Assembly (NCBI GenBank): GCA_026120185.1
Contig: JANUWF010001942.1
Coordinates: 2,852,001-2,916,000 of the forward strand
Reading direction: 5' to 3'
Origin: Voacanga thouarsii
Lineage: Eukaryota; Streptophyta; Magnoliopsida; Gentianales; Apocynaceae
Length of the DNA: 64,000 nucleotides
In this document: positions 47,112 through 60,086 of the stretch, piece by piece
How positions within the stretch are numbered: the first letter of the stretch is position 1
Layout of the letters: each line of letters opens with the position of its first letter
Made by a program: the position numbers and the translations under genes
The notes under the pieces: model-generated
Told to the model about the DNA's origin: nothing
Databases searched by the model: none
Seen by the model: the letters and a program-made list of their open reading frames with translations, nothing else

Positions 47112-50100
47112 ATGTCAACTAACCTAAACTTACGTAGCATCTTGGAGACCAACAAACTAGCTGAGTCAGACTATCTCGACTGGTATAGAAACTTGAGATT
47201 CGTTCTCAAGTCGAAAAAGTTGCTCTACGTGCTAGACGCTCCTATCCCTCCACCACCAGCTTAAGATGCCCATGTTGATGAGCATGCTGTCCACAAGAAG
47301 CACAAGAAGGACAGTGACACGGCATCTTGTATCATGATTGCGTCAATGACTCCAGAGTTGCAAAAATAACATAAGCATATAGATGCTCAATCAGTGATTC
47401 TCCACCTTCGAGAGCTATTTGACGCCCAAACCAGAACAGAGAGATATGAGATCTTGAAGCAACTGTTTCATTACAAAATGGCTGAGGGTGCTTCTGTGGC
47501 CACTTATGGGTTGAAGATGCTAGGCTTGATCAAGAAGTTTGGGTCTCTTGGGTTCGTGATGGACCATAAATTAAGTGTTGACTTAATTCTACAATCTTTA
47601 CCTAATAGTTTTTCACAATTTATGATTAACTATCAGATGAACAAGATTGAGCCTACTATTCCTGAGTTGATCAATCTTCTCAAGACTGTGGAGTCCTCTA
47701 TTAAGAAGGATTCCAATGCGGTCTTGATGGTAGAATCTTCTTCTTCTAAGAAGAAAGTTCAAAGAAAGAAGAAGAAGGCTCCCACTAAGCCTAAAGGTGG
47801 TATGAAGAAGAAAGATGCAGCCACCAAAGGTCTATGCCTTCACTGTGGTAAAATGGGCCACTGAAGGTGCAACTGCAAAGCCTACTTGGAGGCCGTTAAG
47901 GAAAAGAAATAGAAGGAGAAGCTCGCGAGCACTTCCATTTCTACTCCTAGTATATTTATGATTGAGATAAATACTTCTTTTAGAAATAAAATATGGGTAT
48001 TGGATACCTGATGTGAATTTCATTTGTGCAATAGCTTGCAGGGACTAAAAAGTAGTAGAAGGCTAGAGAAATATGATGTGGACTTGTGTACTGCAAATGG
48101 AGCAAAGGTTGTTGCATTTTCTGTGGGAACATACGAGCTGAACTTGCCTTCAGGATTAGTTTTAGAACTGCAAAACTATTATTTTGCACCAGTTTTAATA
48201 AAAAATATTATCTCAATTGTGTGCTTAGACTTCTATCAACTTCATTTGATATTTAAGAATAAGTGTTGTTCTTTTTCATTGAATGCTATTCATTATGGTT
48301 CTGCAACTTTGGTTAATGACTTATATGTTCTAGACATGGATAATCCAATTCTCAATACAAATAATAAGAAACCAAATATTGATAACCTAAACACTTCTTA
48401 CTTATGGCATTATCGTTTAGGCCATATAAACAAGAATCGTGTTTCTAAATTACACAGGCTTGGTGATTTAGGGTCATTTAATTATGAATCTTATGGCACT
48501 TGCGAGTTTTGTTTACTAGGTAAAATGGCTAAAACCCATTTTTCTAGAAAATGATAAAGGGCCAAAGAGTTATTAGAACTCATACATTCTGGTGTATTTG
48601 GCCCAATGTCTGTACAAGCAAGAGAAGGTTATAATTATTTCATAGCCTTTATCGATGATTTTTTGCTATATTGGTATTTGTATTTAATGAAATACAAATC
48701 TAAAGCCTTTGACAAATTCAAAGAATTCAAGAATGAAGTAGAGAAACAACTTGGCAAAAGTATTAAGACTTTAAGATCGGATCGAGGAAGTGAATACTTA
48801 AGCCAAGAGTATAAAGGTTATTTTAGAGATAATGGAATATTATTTCAATGGACTCCACCACATACACCTCAATATAACGGTGTATCTAAGAGAAGGAATC
48901 AGACCCTTCTAGACAACGTATGGACCATGATGGCTTCTGCAGACTTTTTAAAATCGTTTTGGGGGTACGCACTAGAGACTTCTATTTATATTTTAAATAT
49001 AGTTATGTCAAAATAGTTGATTCTACCCGATTTAAGATGTTCTTTGACAAGAAATCAAAGTTATCTTACTTGAGAGTATGGGGTTGTAGAGCCTTTGTCA
49101 AAAGGCTACAGTCAAACAAACTTGAAAGTAAGTCTGACAAGTGTTTGTTTGTAGGTTATCCAAAAGAATCTTTCGGGTATTACTTCTATCTCCCATTCAA
49201 AAACAATTTGAAGCATGCTATCTTTTTAAAGAAGGAGCACATGCTCAAAGGGGATAGTGGGAGTAAAATTGAACTTAGTAAAGTTCAAGAAGAACAAACA
49301 AACAAGGATCAATCATCTGATCCCACATCTATTGTGAGTATAGATGAACCTTCTACTACAAAAGATCCTCATAGGCTGAGTAGGATACTTGTGGCACTTG
49401 AGAGATATGGATTTCTCATAAGTGACCACGATGACGTATTGCTCATAGATGAAAATGAGCCTACTACTTACAAGGAAGTTTTGAATAGTTCAGAATTTGA
49501 CAAATGGCTTGAGGCCATGAAGTCAGAGATGGAATTCCATATACGATAACCAAATATGGACTTTGGTTGGTCCACCTAAAGGAATTAAACCTATTGGGTG
49601 TAAATGGGTTTTCAAGAAGAAAATCAATATGGATAGTAACGTAATTATCTATAAAGCACGACTAGTGGCTAAGGGTTATCATCAACAACATGGTATTAAC
49701 TATAATGAAACCTTCTTGCCAGTAGCCATGCTAAAATCCATTAGGATACTCCTAGCCATTACCACTCATCATGATTATGAGATCTGGCAAATGGATATGC
49801 AAATAGCTTTCCTAAATGAAAATCTGACTGAGGAAGTGTATAGCCACAACTTGAGGGTTTCACATCCAATGATAGCACAAAAGTGTGCAAGCTGCAAAGG
49901 TCCATCTATGGACTTAAGTAATTGCTTAGGAGTTGGAACATCCGCTTTGTTGAAACAATTAAAAAGTTTGGTTTCATTCACAACATGGATGAGCCTTGTG
50001 TGTACAAGAAGGTTAGTGAGAGTGCAATCGTTTTCTTATTGCTTTATGTAGATGATATATTGCTAATAGGAAATGATGTAGCTGTCCTTTAATCAGTTAA

Positions 50101-51030
50101 AGTTTGGTTGTCTAATAAATTCTCAATGAAAGACCTTGGAAAAGCAACCTACATTCATAGAATGAGGATCTATAGAGATAGGTCAAAAAGGTTGCTAGGT
50201 CTTTTACAGTCTATATACATAGATAAAGTGCTAAAGAGGTTTAGCATGGATCAATCCAAAAAGGGATTCTTACCCATGTCCCATGGGATAAGCCTTTCAA
50301 AGTTGATGTCTCCCATGACATAAGTGGAAAAGGATCACATGAGTAAAATTCTATATGCTTCGGCAGTTTGATCTATCATGTAGGCTATGATATATACAGG
50401 CCCGATGTATCTTGTGCTCTCAGTTTGACGAACAAATATCAATCTGACCTGGGTGAGGGTCATTGGGCGGCTGTAAAGAACATCCTTAAATACTTGCGAA
50501 GGATTAAGGATGTGTTCTTGGTTTATGGAGAGGGTGATTTAAAAGTAAATGGGTATACTGATGCCAGTTTTCAATTTGACAAAGATAATTTCAAATCATA
50601 ATTTGGCTACGTGTTTACATTGTGCTGAAGGGCAATAAGTTGGAAGAGTTTCAAACAAGAAACTATTGCTGACTCTACTACAGAAATTGAGTATATAGCC
50701 GCTTTTGAAGTATCTAAGGAAGCAGTTTGGATCAAGAAGTTTGTGAAAGAACTGGGAGTGGTCCCTAGCGTTGTTAGTCCAATATTATTGTATTGTGACA
50801 ACAACGGAGCCGTTGCACAAGTAAAGGAACCATGGTCTCACCAACGATCCAAGCACGTACTATAATGTTATCATCTGATCCGGGAGATCATAGATAAGAA
50901 TGATGTAGAGATAGAGAGAGTTCTTACGGATGAGAACATAGCTGACCCGCTTGCAAAAGTACTATCCCAGAAGAAACATGATAGACAAGTTGAGTTATTC
51001 GGTATTAGATACATGAATGATTGGCTCTAG
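47112..51030 (+). pseudogene. Copia B gag-pol polyprotein, inactivated
   Basis: Gag starts MSTNLNLRSILETNK with LDWYRNLR. The zinc knuckle CLHCGKMGH*RCNC (47835-47876) has a stop in place of tryptophan. The protease site reads LDT then a stop (about 48000-48010), so D-T-G is lost. GAG-pre-integrase (LWHYRLGHINKNR...CEFCLLGK) follows at 48401-48525. Integrase runs 48560-49015 with TLRSDRGSEY and PPHTPQYNGVSKRRNQT. RT runs 49560-50320 with YVDD (50045-50056) in a frame shifted from the upstream RT. RNase H runs 50368-51020, ending LAKVLSQKKHD and RYMNDWL before the stop at 51028-51030. Many stops (47262, 47367, 48554) and frameshifts (for example near 49850) disable it. Unlike copia A it keeps the YCDN part of RNase H. 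The polypurine tract after the stop is weak (AATAGGAGTT). Confidence 0.9.
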
Positions 51031-51044
51031 TATAAATAGGAGTT

Positions 51045-52764
51045 TGTTAGTGTGGTGCCCTAGAGAAAATCACTTGTACTTTGTATATGACACATTTGTT
51101 TTATAATATAAGGCATTATCTTTCTATTTATCTTCTTTACTTTCATGTAAAATAACTGTTAGATGATGTCCCTAGTACAACACTGTGTAAGGAAATCATG
51201 ATAGAGATCATAATGTGAGATTCATACTACACTGTATTGTGTTAGCACATAAATAATTCTTAGTCGTAGCATTAATGAGATAGGACATCATTAATGCATT
51301 AAGACTAGCATGTGTTAGATTTTCATATTTGATCAGACTGTGGTTCTCACATCCGTGAGTATTGTGATACTCGAAGTTAACACGTAGATGCTTGTTAATA
51401 GAACAAGTACATTGGATGACCTAGCTATGAGATAATCACATGGATAACTATTCAGTGCCAGTGATAAAATCTCACTATAGCAAATGTGCAAGTATCCTTA
51501 GACTTGAGATCTCTAAGGTACTTTGTTTGCTGAGCATTGTACTTTGATTCCAATTTCTGGAACCAGATCGAGGGCTGTCTATGGAATGGATATTGGGTAC
51601 AATATGAAGTAAACGAAAATAGTTGAGATGGTCAATAAAGGATTCACCACTTCTAATAGCATGAGCGAATATCTCACAGTCACTTGTTGGAATTACTATT
51701 CGTGAAATGCTTAGCCAAGGTGATTGTGTATTGGAAACAGTTCTAATTGATACACATGTAGAGTAGTAGATTCCTGGTATAAGTATTAATATATTCGGGC
51801 CAGAATTAATATTTATATTTTGGAGGGAGTTAGCACTAATTCCGTACTCCAAATGAATGAGATATTGTATGGTGAAAAGAATTTATTGCACTCTAGTTTA
51901 TTATTGAAGGGTTCATGTTAAGCTACTTGACTTCTTAGACTCTTGGGTCATCATGATGTGTTACTAGATACCGCTCATGATTTGTTGAATATGAGTTTAT
52001 TAATTGATGAATTAATAAACCAATCTTGATTAGAATTAATAGGTTGATTCTAAATTATTAAAGATTATTAATCTCAAAGACGTTTAGATTAATTCATATT
52101 CGCTACCAATAGATCGGGAAACCTAATAGGTCACAGACAATAGAGGATTAAGTACTTAAGTTGTTATTTGATAATATTGTGGAGTTAATTGTGAGAAGGA
52201 AAAGTTATTATAGCCATATTATAATTAGTTATAATTTTAAGCCAAATTGCAATAGTTAAGACTTATAGTTTTCAATTGCAATTAATGAATTCTAATTCAT
52301 TTAAAATTTGTGTAATTGTTCTCAGTGGTTATCACTCTGAAAAGAATGCGGCCTTCATTCTTATTCAAATAGACAGAGGGAATGGTTTATTTAGAATGAT
52401 TAAAAAAAAGAACTAGACACACGACTTCTCTCAGTGAACCCTAGCCACCAAAAGACTCTTCTAGTAGAGAGTTTTCTTTGTTTTCCTTGAGTCCCTCGTG
52501 TGGATACTATTAGTGATAGCTCTGTGCTTGAGTTGGGATGGTTTGACTTGATTAATCCAGGAAAAGCCGCAATCCGTTGTTGCATGCGGCGTTGCTGGAT
52601 TGTGCCTTCAGACACGAAGGAAATTTTGAACGATAGAGACATCTAACAAAAGTATATCTTCTTGTCTTTTGATCTGTCTATTACACATACATATGGTCCT
52701 CTTGGCTAGAATCTTTCTATTTCTGTTGTGTGATGCATATCTGATGCATGTAAGAATTCTAACA
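51045..52764 (+). repeat. 3' LTR of copia B
   Basis: 1720 bp, TGTTAGTGTGGTGCCC to GAATTCTAACA, followed by the CTTAG duplication. It pairs with 29559-31281. It keeps the terminal CA that the 5' copy lost at the CACTA junction. Confidence 0.93.
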
Positions 52765-52769
52765 CTTAG

Positions 52770-55700
52770 AATAGTCCTTTGAAGAAAGAGACAACCCATG
52801 TCTGTATGAGATTAGAGCTCTCTTGCATATGTCCTTGCTCAACTTAGCTAACATCTTGTTAATGTATGTGGCTTGGGATGAACCTAATATTCTCTATTTC
52901 CTATTTCTAAGAAGTTTAATCCCGAGAATGTAATTGGCTTCTCCCAAGTCATTCATACTAAATTGACTTGATAGCTAAACTTAGTAGATGACAATGTTCC
53001 TATATCATTTCCAATGAGTAGAAAGTCATCCACATATAGTATAAGAAAAACCACATTTATGCCATCTATTTTTTTATACACACATGGTTCATCATCTTTT
53101 TTAGTGAAATCGTAAGACTTTACAGTCTCATCAAAATTAATGTTCCATGCTTTCGGTGCCTGCTTAAGTCCATAGATAGACTTTTTAAACTTACAAAAAA
53201 TATGTTCCCAACTTTCAGCAATAAAGCCCTCTGGTTGGGACATATAAATGTCTTTGCTAAGATGGTTATTAAGAAAGGTCGTCTTAACATCCATTTACTA
53301 TATCTCATAGTCATAATGACATGCGATAGTAAGGAGGATACAAATGGACTTAAGCATGGCTACCGAGGAAAAGGTTTCCTTATAATCTATTCCTTCTTTC
53401 TGAGTATAACTTTTCGCTACAAGCCTAGCTTTGAAGGTTTTTAGATTCCCATCTACACTTCTTTTCCTCTTGTATACCCACTTATACCCAATAGGTTTTG
53501 TCCTTTCAGGTGAAACTATAAAATCCCAAACCTGGTTAAAGTATATAGACTCAATCTCGGCTTTCATTGCCTTATATCATAGGTTTGCATCGGCATCAGC
53601 AATAGCCTTCTCGTATTTAGTAAAATCCTGTTCCTGATGGTCGGAGACTAGGTCAAAGACCTCTCTAGTCTACCTTTTTGGCACTTTAGATACCTTCCCA
53701 CTATGACGAGACTCCTTTTGTACAGGTTCTTGAGGCTGTGTCTTTTCTTGTTCAATAATCGAGTCAAAAGTTAATTCAGAAGATAATTTTTCCTTGAGTT
53801 CTAACCTAGTTGAACCTTTTGTGGATGTACTTTGATTGTCTTCCAAGAATCTAATATTACACTTACCAGTACTTTATACTCCTTGGGATGATAAAAGTAA
53901 CCACCCTTAAAGTAGCATAATTTTGACCTTGGTTCTAACTTGTCACATTTGATTAGTACATAAGTTGGACAGCCCCATATATTGAGATAGATTAAACTTG
54001 GCTTACGCCTAGTCCACATCTCATAGGACATCTTAAGTACTAACTTAGAAGGCACCAAGTTCAGAATATATACCACTGTTTCCAGGGCATATCCCCAAAA
54101 CGAAATTGGAAGAGTAGCATGTAACATCATACTCCGGACCATTTCTATCAATGTCCTGTTCCTTCTCTCAGCTATTGCGTTCTGTTGGGGTGTCCCTAGT
54201 GCAGAAAGCTAGGATACTATCCCATAATATATCTTGTAGTCCTTGAACTCACCGAGAAGGTACTTTCCATCACTATCCAATCGTAAGGTCTTGATTAATT
54301 TACTTGTTTGACACTCTACTTCAGCCTTAAACTCTCTGAACTTATCAAATGAGTCAGACGTGCACCTCATTAGGTAAACATAACTATACCTAGTACAATT
54401 ATCCGTGAAGGTTATAAAGTACTCAAGCCCTCCTCTTACTGGTATAGACAAAGGACCACACACATCAGTGTGAATAAGACTCAATATCTCCTTGGCTCTA
54501 TTCGCCTTTTGGGTAAAAGATCTTTTGGTCATTTTTTTCATTAGGTAGGATTCATACTAATGCTAACTTTCTAATCTTAATGAGCCCAAATGCCCATTAT
54601 GGATCAACATCTGAATCCTAGTTGAGTTATTATGACCCAACCTTAAATACCGAAGATAAGAGTCATTGATATTGGTCTTTCTCTTCTTATTTAAAGGTTT
54701 GCTTTGAGCATCATTTATTTGATTGTTTATAGGGTTTATGTAGAACAAATTTCCATGCATGTGCCTAGTATATAAAACTTCTCAATTTCTACTGATAGTA
54801 ATACCAAAATGGAAAGAAACAAAATTACCATAATTTATTAGTTTTACAACCGAAATCAAATTCTGTCTAAACCCAGGTACATATAAAATATCCATAAAAA
54901 CAATCACTATATTACAATCAAATCTATGTTCTAGCTCTCCCAATGCTTGGGCCTATACTTGTGCTCTATTTCCTACTTGTAGTCCATGTCCGCACTTTTG
55001 GAGTCTTCTTGTCTTCCTAAACCCCTATAAGGAGTTATAGATATGATTAGTGGCTCCAGAATCAACAATCCACGTGGAAGCTGATCCAACCATTGATATA
55101 GACTCAACACAATAAACATTACCTGTAGGGTTTTTCTTGGCTTGAAGATCTAGACACTCATTTTTCTAGTGTCCCTTCTTCCCACATTTGAAGCATTTAC
55201 CCTTGGGTCTCTCTTTGGGCTGGGACTTAGGCTGGGCCGCTGCATTACCTATCTTCTTCTTGAACTTTTTGGGCTTTGACCCAATTCTTGAAGAAGAAGC
55301 CTTAGCTATCATAGCCTTTAACTGTGGCTCTACGACCCTCTTTGCTACCTAGAGCTCTTTCATTAACTCCGTTAAACTCATATTTAACTTATTCATATTG
55401 TAGTTCAACTTGAACTGAGTAAAAGAGTTTGACAAAGATTCAAGAACCATATCCACTTGGCTCTCGGGGTCAATCACAGCCCCAACACTTCTGCTTCCTT
55501 GAAAGCAGCAATCATAGTGAGCATATACTCCCTGATTGATGCTCCTTCAGCCATCTTAGAGTTGATGATCGTTCTAAGAGCCTCTTGCCTTGTGGGCTGA
55601 CTTTTGTCAGCAAACATCATGGCTAATGACGTGCTAATATCATAAATAGTGGCTATGTGCTTGTGTTTGGACTAGAGCACATTAGACATGGAGGCCAACA

Positions 55701-55982
55701 TGTAGCAATGAGTTATCTCATCGGTTTTCTTCTATGCTTTTTTAGTCTCTCGCTCCTCTTTGGGTGCAAGTGGGAGATTTTTTATGACATTAGCACATCT
55801 TTCATGCTTTTTCAGTCTCTCGCTTCTTCCATAACAGGGCAGGTTTCATATAGGACAAACTTATACTCCTCAACAGTGAGTATTATATCTAGGTTCCTTT
55901 TTCAGTCAACATAGTTCAGTCGCATTAGCTTATTCTCACAGAGAATAACAACTAAATGACTAAAAGGATATTCACCAACCAT
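52770..55982 (-). pseudogene. Copia D gag, protease, integrase and most of RT
   Basis: The minus-strand ATG is at 55982-55980 (MVGEYPFSHLVVILCENKL). Gag has frameshifts near 55600-55850, then VIDPESQVDMVLESL and LNYNMNKLNMSLTELMKEL. The zinc knuckle CFKCGKKGH*KNEC (about 55160-55199) has a stop in place of tryptophan. The protease site WIVDSGATNH (about 55052-55075) keeps D-S-G, the only one of four copia copies to do so. GAG-pre-integrase is at about 54560-54700. Integrase runs 53800-54540 with IHTDVCGPLSIP, FITFTDNCTRYSYVYLMR and AERRNRTLIEMVRSMM-like sequence. RT runs 52780-53567 with PIGYKWVYKRK, KARLVAKSYTQKEGIDY, MDVKTTFLN and YVDDFLLIGND. Stops occur at several points. RNase H lies beyond copia B at 28838-29558. 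Confidence 0.9.
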
Positions 55983-56438
55983 TTCTGAAAATTGAAAATA
56001 AAAGAAAATTCTCAATTTGTGAAAAATAAATAATTGGTGCACTTAATCCGCATATTAAAACTGATAATAGATAACCCTATCACTATTTTCTTTAATATAA
56101 TTAATTTGGCTCTTGGGAAAACTGACGTAACTTCTTGGGAAGATTAACAATTTCCTAAACTAAGGGTGTTGACTGCCCCTAATCAACTATCCTTCTAGGT
56201 GATGATCAAGAAGATAATTCCATTGAGGGGATGGCCGATTCTTCTCATTTCCTATGGATATTCCTTGCATTATAATCTCTAATGTGGGCTAGCCGATCAC
56301 AGTACATGTCCCAGGCATCAACTATGTCCATCTATTAGATCTAGATCCTTGTTGAATTTTCATCCTATACGGGTTTACTCCCAAGGTGATGTGAGAAAAT
56401 CCTTGATCTCTAATGAGGACCGTGATGGAAGCCGTGGG
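55983..56438 (-). other. Copia D leader remnant
   Basis: Non-coding. On the minus strand it runs parallel to the copia C leader at about 59625-60086: shared are CCTCATTAGAGATC, TCCATAGGAAATGAGAAGAA, TTATCTTC, and TTTTCTTTTATTTTC-like sequence before the gag ATG. Copia C interrupts it at 56438, with GTGGG at 56434-56438 as the presumed left target duplication. Confidence 0.75.
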
Positions 56439-58289
56439 TGTTGGAATGTATGCCCTCTTAGACTAGATTTCTGATGTAATTTTGACTTGTATTAATAAAA
56501 GTATTTTTCTCAGAATTTATTTGTGAAATCTTCCTTATATTTGGGCACGATTTTATTGGAGAAGACCTATTGTGTTTAAGTGAATGGTTTACGTGAATGG
56601 AGATCTTTGACAGTAAGGTATGAACTATAGGATAATTAACACATAAACTGTTGGTCTTAACTAGATGATGAGAATGAGAATCTCATCATGGTAAGGTTAT
56701 TGTGTTATGAATTCTAAATAGGGAATGGCTTGCCTTTAGCCAATGACCAGTCTTCTCATTTCATAACACAAGCGTATTTTGAATACGTAGAATAAGACCT
56801 GTAGTAGTGGTTTCTAAAAGTACTATATGATAGAAACCTAGACTACTACTGCTACAACGTGGACTTGTACTCTACAACTTGAGTATAAGTTGGTGGTCTG
56901 ACGAAGTTGGAAACGTATACTTTGATATACTATAGTTGAGGTTCTTGAAAAGGACCAATATACTTGTATGTTGGGTATATGTGACTAGTTAGTCCAGACA
57001 GACTTGTACAAGATAATGTCTACAGTATATCGTCCCTTATGGTTGTCGAATGATCTAATTATCCAGGGCCCTAGGGAATATGACTTGGATATTGGCTTTA
57101 GGGTAGCTCCCTTGGAAAGCAAAAATATTCTAAGAAGTTGTGGATCATTGGACTACAAGCCTAAGGATGGTAGATGTCTTTTAGAGAGGTGTTAGTACAC
57201 TATTTTCCCTCTAAATGCATGGCGATGTGTAGAGGGGTATTTTGGTCATTTTACCTGTGGGTTGAACACATAGCTAATGCAGCATTGTCCTTAGAGTCAA
57301 TATTTTCTTATGGTGATATTATGAAATATTTAAAATGTAAAATACAGCTATTTATATAGAAATGTTATTTTGGTCATTTTAGTAGCTAAGACGATATATC
57401 TTTTTTATCCTCAAAATAGCCCGTAAGTCCTAATTATTTTAGGTCGAGGAAATGGTCACAATAAAAAGGATTTTATTTTATTTAGAAAGTCTAATTTATG
57501 TTTAGACTCGAATAAAATAAAGGAAGAGAGAAATTAATTTTGTTATCTAATTTAATTGGTTAATTAATTATTCAGGGCCTAAGTCGAGATTGAATAATTA
57601 TAAAAATTAACCTGTGTTTAAACTAGTTAATAAAAGGCTTAATAATTATTTTAGTTCATTTGGGCTCATTAATTATTTATTGGGTTATTTTAATAGGCTC
57701 AAGAAATAAATAATTAATGGTTATTATTTTTGGGCTTATTGGGTCAAAGGAAAATAATAAATTTTTTTGGCCCAATAACCTGGACTAAAGGGTTATTTTT
57801 ATTTACGGTACAGAAGAGTTAAAGATTACCCAAACCTCTTCTGTTGATAGCCTCGAATGATTTGAAATATTAAACACTGGTGTTTTAGTTATCTGGTAAC
57901 GTGAATAGTGCTCTTTCTCTCTGCTCTCTTTCTTCCTCGTTCATCCTTTTTCTTTGTGTAACTTTCTTGATTTTGCTAATCAATAGCAAAGGTTCAAGAA
58001 AAGTCTTTCCTGGCCTAGGTTGTTTCACCAACATAGATTGGGCAGAGTAATATTCTGAGAAGTGAAAAGTTTCATGTACATGCCAAGGAGAAGTCGAAGG
58101 ATCATTGGTTTTTCACCGGAATCATCGTCAAGACAAGTAGCCACTCTAGTGGTTAGGACCTCGTTTTCTCAGCAAACTAGACCAAGAACACACAAAGGTA
58201 TTATTTTTGACCTTCTGCTACAGCGTGTCTTTGTTTTTCTGGTTTTATTTTCACTGCATGCAAGGCTTTCTCTATTTTCATTGTCTTCA
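56439..58289 (+). repeat. 5' LTR of copia C
   Basis: 1851 bp, TGTTGGAATGTATGCC to CATTGTCTTCA, followed two bases later by the primer site. It shares ordered blocks with the D LTR and with the fragment at 18743-20035. The TATA-like and leader-like part near 57900-58200 (CTCTTTCTTCC, AACACACAAAGGTA) contains a plausible splice donor AAAGGTA. Confidence 0.88.
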
Positions 58290-58291
58290 AG

Positions 58292-58303
58292 TGGTATTAG
58301 AGC
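58292..58303 (+). promoter_or_regulatory. Initiator tRNA-Met primer binding site of copia C
   Basis: TGGTATTAGAGC matches TGGTATCAGAGC at 11 of 12 positions, placed two bases after the LTR end. Confidence 0.88.
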
Positions 58304-60086
58304 ATGATGCTTTGAATGGCTTAGGATTGATGGATGCTAGTTAATAAAATTGGCAAGTCCAAGTTTGATGATTATGATAAGATCCTTCGCTCTTTTGGTA
58401 TGGGTAGAAGCATTGTAAACCTTGTGATTGAGGTATAGTATCTTTGTAAAAATTTTATTTACTGCTTTGTTTAGCCTTCATGTAAACTCGATTTGAAAGG
58501 GTAAAGACGGATGTCATATTTTTGTTGAAAAAATGTAACAAGAAACCTTTTTGGGTTGATCGCGAACGGAGTTGTAGAGAAGCCCAGAAAAATTGCAAAA
58601 GAAATCGACGGAAAAAATTTTTCTGGTGGAGAAGATGAGCTGAGCCGCAAGCCTAGCCGAGCCAAGCCATGGCTTGGTGGTGTCTTGAGTCGAGGTTGCT
58701 GAGGCCAGCCACGGCTTGAAGCCGCAGTAGGGCCCGAGTGTGCCTCGGCTCGACCGCGTGCGAGGAAAGGATGCCATCAACATCCTCACAGATGTTGAAG
58801 CATCCTGGCCAGGATGCTTACCTAGTTAGCACGCGGGCAGGTGGGTTGCTGGCACCCGTCTACGGACCATGGTCTATGGGTCTTCCCATGGGCCATAATC
58901 TAGTGTGGCGAGTGCACTGGGCCAGAGAGAATTTTTTTTTTTTTGGTCCCATACTAGACGAAGTTATTTTTATTGTAATAGTTAATATTCTTTGAATATT
59001 TTGCATGAAAAATAATAGTAAAGGATTTTATGATTAAATAAGATCATTAATTAGTTTAATTAATGTGTTTAATTCTTTTATTTAGGTACTTAGGATTAAA
59101 AATAGAAAAGCATGAAAACCTTTATAGTTTTCTAGCATGCTAATTATTTTAAATCATGTGTGCATGTTTTCTTAAAGACTAAAGTCTTTAGGATATTTTA
59201 TTTGACGAGAAAAAATATTTTTCTTTAATTAAATGGTTAATTTAACTTAAACAAAAATTAATCATTGGTTATTTTCTTAAAGGTTGTTTATCCTTGACAT
59301 AGAAAACATTTTGGATTTAGAAATTTTTGTAAGTTAAACTAGAAAGACATTTTAATTTATTTTCTCAAGAGGAAAAATTATTTTTGTCAAATAGAACTTT
59401 AAGATCAAAATCTCTAGGAATTTTGAAATTATTAAGTTTTTAACTTAAATAAAATTAATGCAAGAGGAAAATTTTCTCAAAGGGTATAAACCTTGACTTA
59501 GAAATTTTTATAGATTTAGATATTTTATTTTAAGTTAGAGGAGAACTTAATTGAAAATTTTCAAATGATATTTTTTCAAGTAAACCCCTATTTAAAAAAC
59601 TAAGTAGGAGAGGGGTTCCAATGGCCCCATGACTTCCATCATGATCCTCATTAGAGATCGTAGGTCTCTTCGCATCACCCTAGGAGTGAACTTGTATAGG
59701 ATGAAGATACCACAAGGATCTAGAACTAGTGAAAGGATGTAATTAATAACCTGGGACACGTACTATGTTTGGTTAGCTCACATTGGAGGTTAAAGTGCGA
59801 GGTATGTCCATAGGAAATGAGAAGAAACGACCATCCCCTCGATGGAGTTATCTTCTAGATTATTACTTAGAAGGGAAATTAATTTGTGATGGTTAACACA
59901 CTTAACTTAGGAAACTATTAATCTTTCCAAGAAGGTATGTCAGTTTTCCTAAGAGCTAAATTAATTATGTTAAAGGTAATAGTAAAGGGGTTAGCTATTA
60001 TCAAGTTCAATATAAGGATAAAGTGCATAAAATTATTTTTGTTTTAAAATACTGAGAATTTCTTTTTATTTTTCAAAATTTCAGAA
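58304..60086 (+). other. Non-coding leader of copia C
   Basis: It includes an unusually GC-rich block at about 58620-58900 in an otherwise AT-rich stretch, with the palindrome AAGCCATGGCTT (58664-58675) and the near copy AGCCACGGCTTG (58707-58718). From about 59625 it matches the D leader, inverted. Open frames at 58471-58789 on the minus strand and 58738-58995 on the plus strand lie in the GC-rich block and have no visible family. Confidence 0.7.

Larger units (their letters stand above)
29559..52764 (+). mobile_element. Copia element B (family 1), two LTRs, target duplication CTTAG, carrying a nested CACTA
   Basis: The 5' LTR is 29559-31281 plus the last base at the CACTA junction. A 13.6-kb CACTA follows at 31282-44836. 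Then come the primer site (44842-44853), leader, gag-pol (47112-51030) and 3' LTR (51045-52764). Both LTRs start TGTTAGTGT and end GATG(G/C)ATGTAAGRATTCTAAC. CTTAG flanks the whole unit at 29554-29558 and 52765-52769. Without the CACTA the element would be about 9.6 kb. Both LTRs are clearly diverged by many substitutions and short indels, so this is not a recent insertion. Confidence 0.93.
27005..56438 (-). mobile_element. Copia element D (family 2), minus strand, split by copia B and truncated in the window by copia C
   Basis: In D orientation (right to left) the order is leader (56438-55983), gag start at 55982, protease, integrase and RT down to 52770. Copia B occupies 29559-52764. Then come the RT end and RNase H (29558-28840), a polypurine tract at 28822-28834 and the 3' LTR 28821-27005. 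The 5' LTR is not in the window because copia C is inserted in the leader at 56438/56439. D lies inside a gypsy integrase at 27004. The B insertion is certain because CTTAG occurs at both junctions (29554-29558 and 52765-52769) and D coding sequence runs on across it. Confidence 0.88.

Noticed and set aside
58471..58995. Three overlapping frames in the GC-rich copia C leader
   Set aside because: GC-rich sequence lengthens open frames by chance. They overlap on both strands and show no known domain; the GC-rich block itself is kept as a finding.
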